Below, piece by piece: positions 55,703 to 55,839 of a DNA stretch of 55,839 nt. The stretch is from an uncultured Flavobacteriaceae bacterium. Its GTDB lineage: Bacteria > Bacteroidota > Bacteroidia > Flavobacteriales > Flavobacteriaceae. The number at the start of each line of letters is the position of its first letter. Position 1 is the first letter of the stretch. The notes under the pieces are model-generated. The model made no database searches. It saw nothing but the letters and a program-made list of their open reading frames with translations, and was not told where the DNA came from. The DNA lies in the NCBI GenBank assembly GCA_949372605.1, contig CASIAE010000014.1, positions 1-55,839 on the forward strand. The letters run 5' to 3'. The position numbers and the translations under genes are program-made.

Positions 55703-55839
55703 ATAGCAATACGTAGAAGAAGATCAAATAAACCAGCGAGGATTTTTAAAGAAAATCCCCACCGAATCAATGAAAAAATTACTGCCAAAGAAATACGCTT
55801 GGTAGGAGATAACGTAGAAATTGGGGTTTATCAACTACC
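55703..55839 (+). CDS. infC: translation initiation factor IF-3, partial, probable AUA start
   Basis: The first 45 residues of IF-3, cut by the window end. In the frame of NPHRINEKITAKEIRLVGDNVEIGVYQL no ATG, GTG or TTG precedes the conserved block; the frame is closed by a TAA at 55688-55690. The codon ATA at 55703 gives MAIRRRSNKPARIFKENPHRI, which is how homologues begin. IF-3 blocks initiation at non-AUG codons, and E. coli infC starts with AUU for autoregulation, so an AUA start here fits the same logic. It starts 16 bases after thrS. Confidence 0.85.
   Translation, partial: MAIRRRRSNKPARIFKENPHRINEKITAKEIRLVGDNVEIGVYQL

Overview
The window comes from a low-GC bacterium of the phylum Bacteroidota, almost certainly a Flavobacteriaceae-like member of the Flavobacteriales. 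The evidence is the gene set and its order: DUF3822, DUF4835/PorD, DUF6913 and DUF6095 proteins, a UMF1-type transporter, a eukaryote-like NADP isocitrate dehydrogenase, and the run coaBC-rpoZ-bamD-dapA. Many genes are also preceded by the Bacteroidota promoter element TAnnTTTG, and Shine-Dalgarno sequences are scarce. It is a dense housekeeping segment of about 56 kb. I see no tRNA, CRISPR array, intact insertion sequence or prophage.

Layout. Positions 1-4,200: partial kdsB, a RecD-like helicase, a membrane-anchored protein of unknown function, DUF3822, rsmD, and the RNase P RNA gene (rnpB) on the minus strand. 4,268-5,991: dnaX, split into two frames close to where the gamma and tau products diverge. 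5,992-6,482: decayed DNA. 6,483-13,342: an eight-gene minus-strand run, pyrR-pyrB-(STAS-like)-rnz-pdxH-sixA-ppk-ppx, joining pyrimidine control, RNA processing and polyphosphate metabolism. 13,443-18,808: rpsA (with a scrambled Lys/Ala-rich N-terminus), cmk and lon. 19,336-23,140: a UMF1 transporter, two tandem MsrB reductases (one a lipoprotein) and lpdA. 23,141-25,938: a small, AT-rich glycosyltransferase patch with a decayed upstream gene, the only accessory-looking stretch. 26,148-41,840: aroQ, xerD, a two-component pair, coaE-ybbR, fabI, recN (frameshifted near its end), porD-coaBC-rpoZ-bamD, DUF6913-dapA and prmC-ligA. 42,003-55,839: ribD, a thioesterase, dnaA, a low-molecular-weight tyrosine phosphatase pseudogene, an RsmI-like methyltransferase, dapF-GNAT-mltG, a DegP protease, trmD, rplS, icd, murQ-DUF6095, thrS and the start of infC.

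Functional themes. Many genes serve translation and RNA (rsmD, rnpB, rnz, rpsA, trmD, rplS, thrS, infC, prmC) or replication and repair (dnaX, dnaA, ligA, recN, xerD). Others serve the cell envelope (kdsB, bamD, porD, mltG, dapA, dapF, murQ, glycosyltransferases) and cofactor synthesis (coaE, coaBC, ribD, pdxH).

No clearly new multi-gene system is visible. The observations most worth checking are the dnaX split, three promoters placed exactly four bases before an ATG (possible leaderless mRNAs), an infC that seems to start with AUA, the S1 N-terminal extension, a palindrome over the recN promoter, and the decayed phosphatase beside dnaA. Several interruptions (dnaX, rpsA, recN) are single-base indels in otherwise essential or well-conserved genes, so sequencing error must be considered for all of them.
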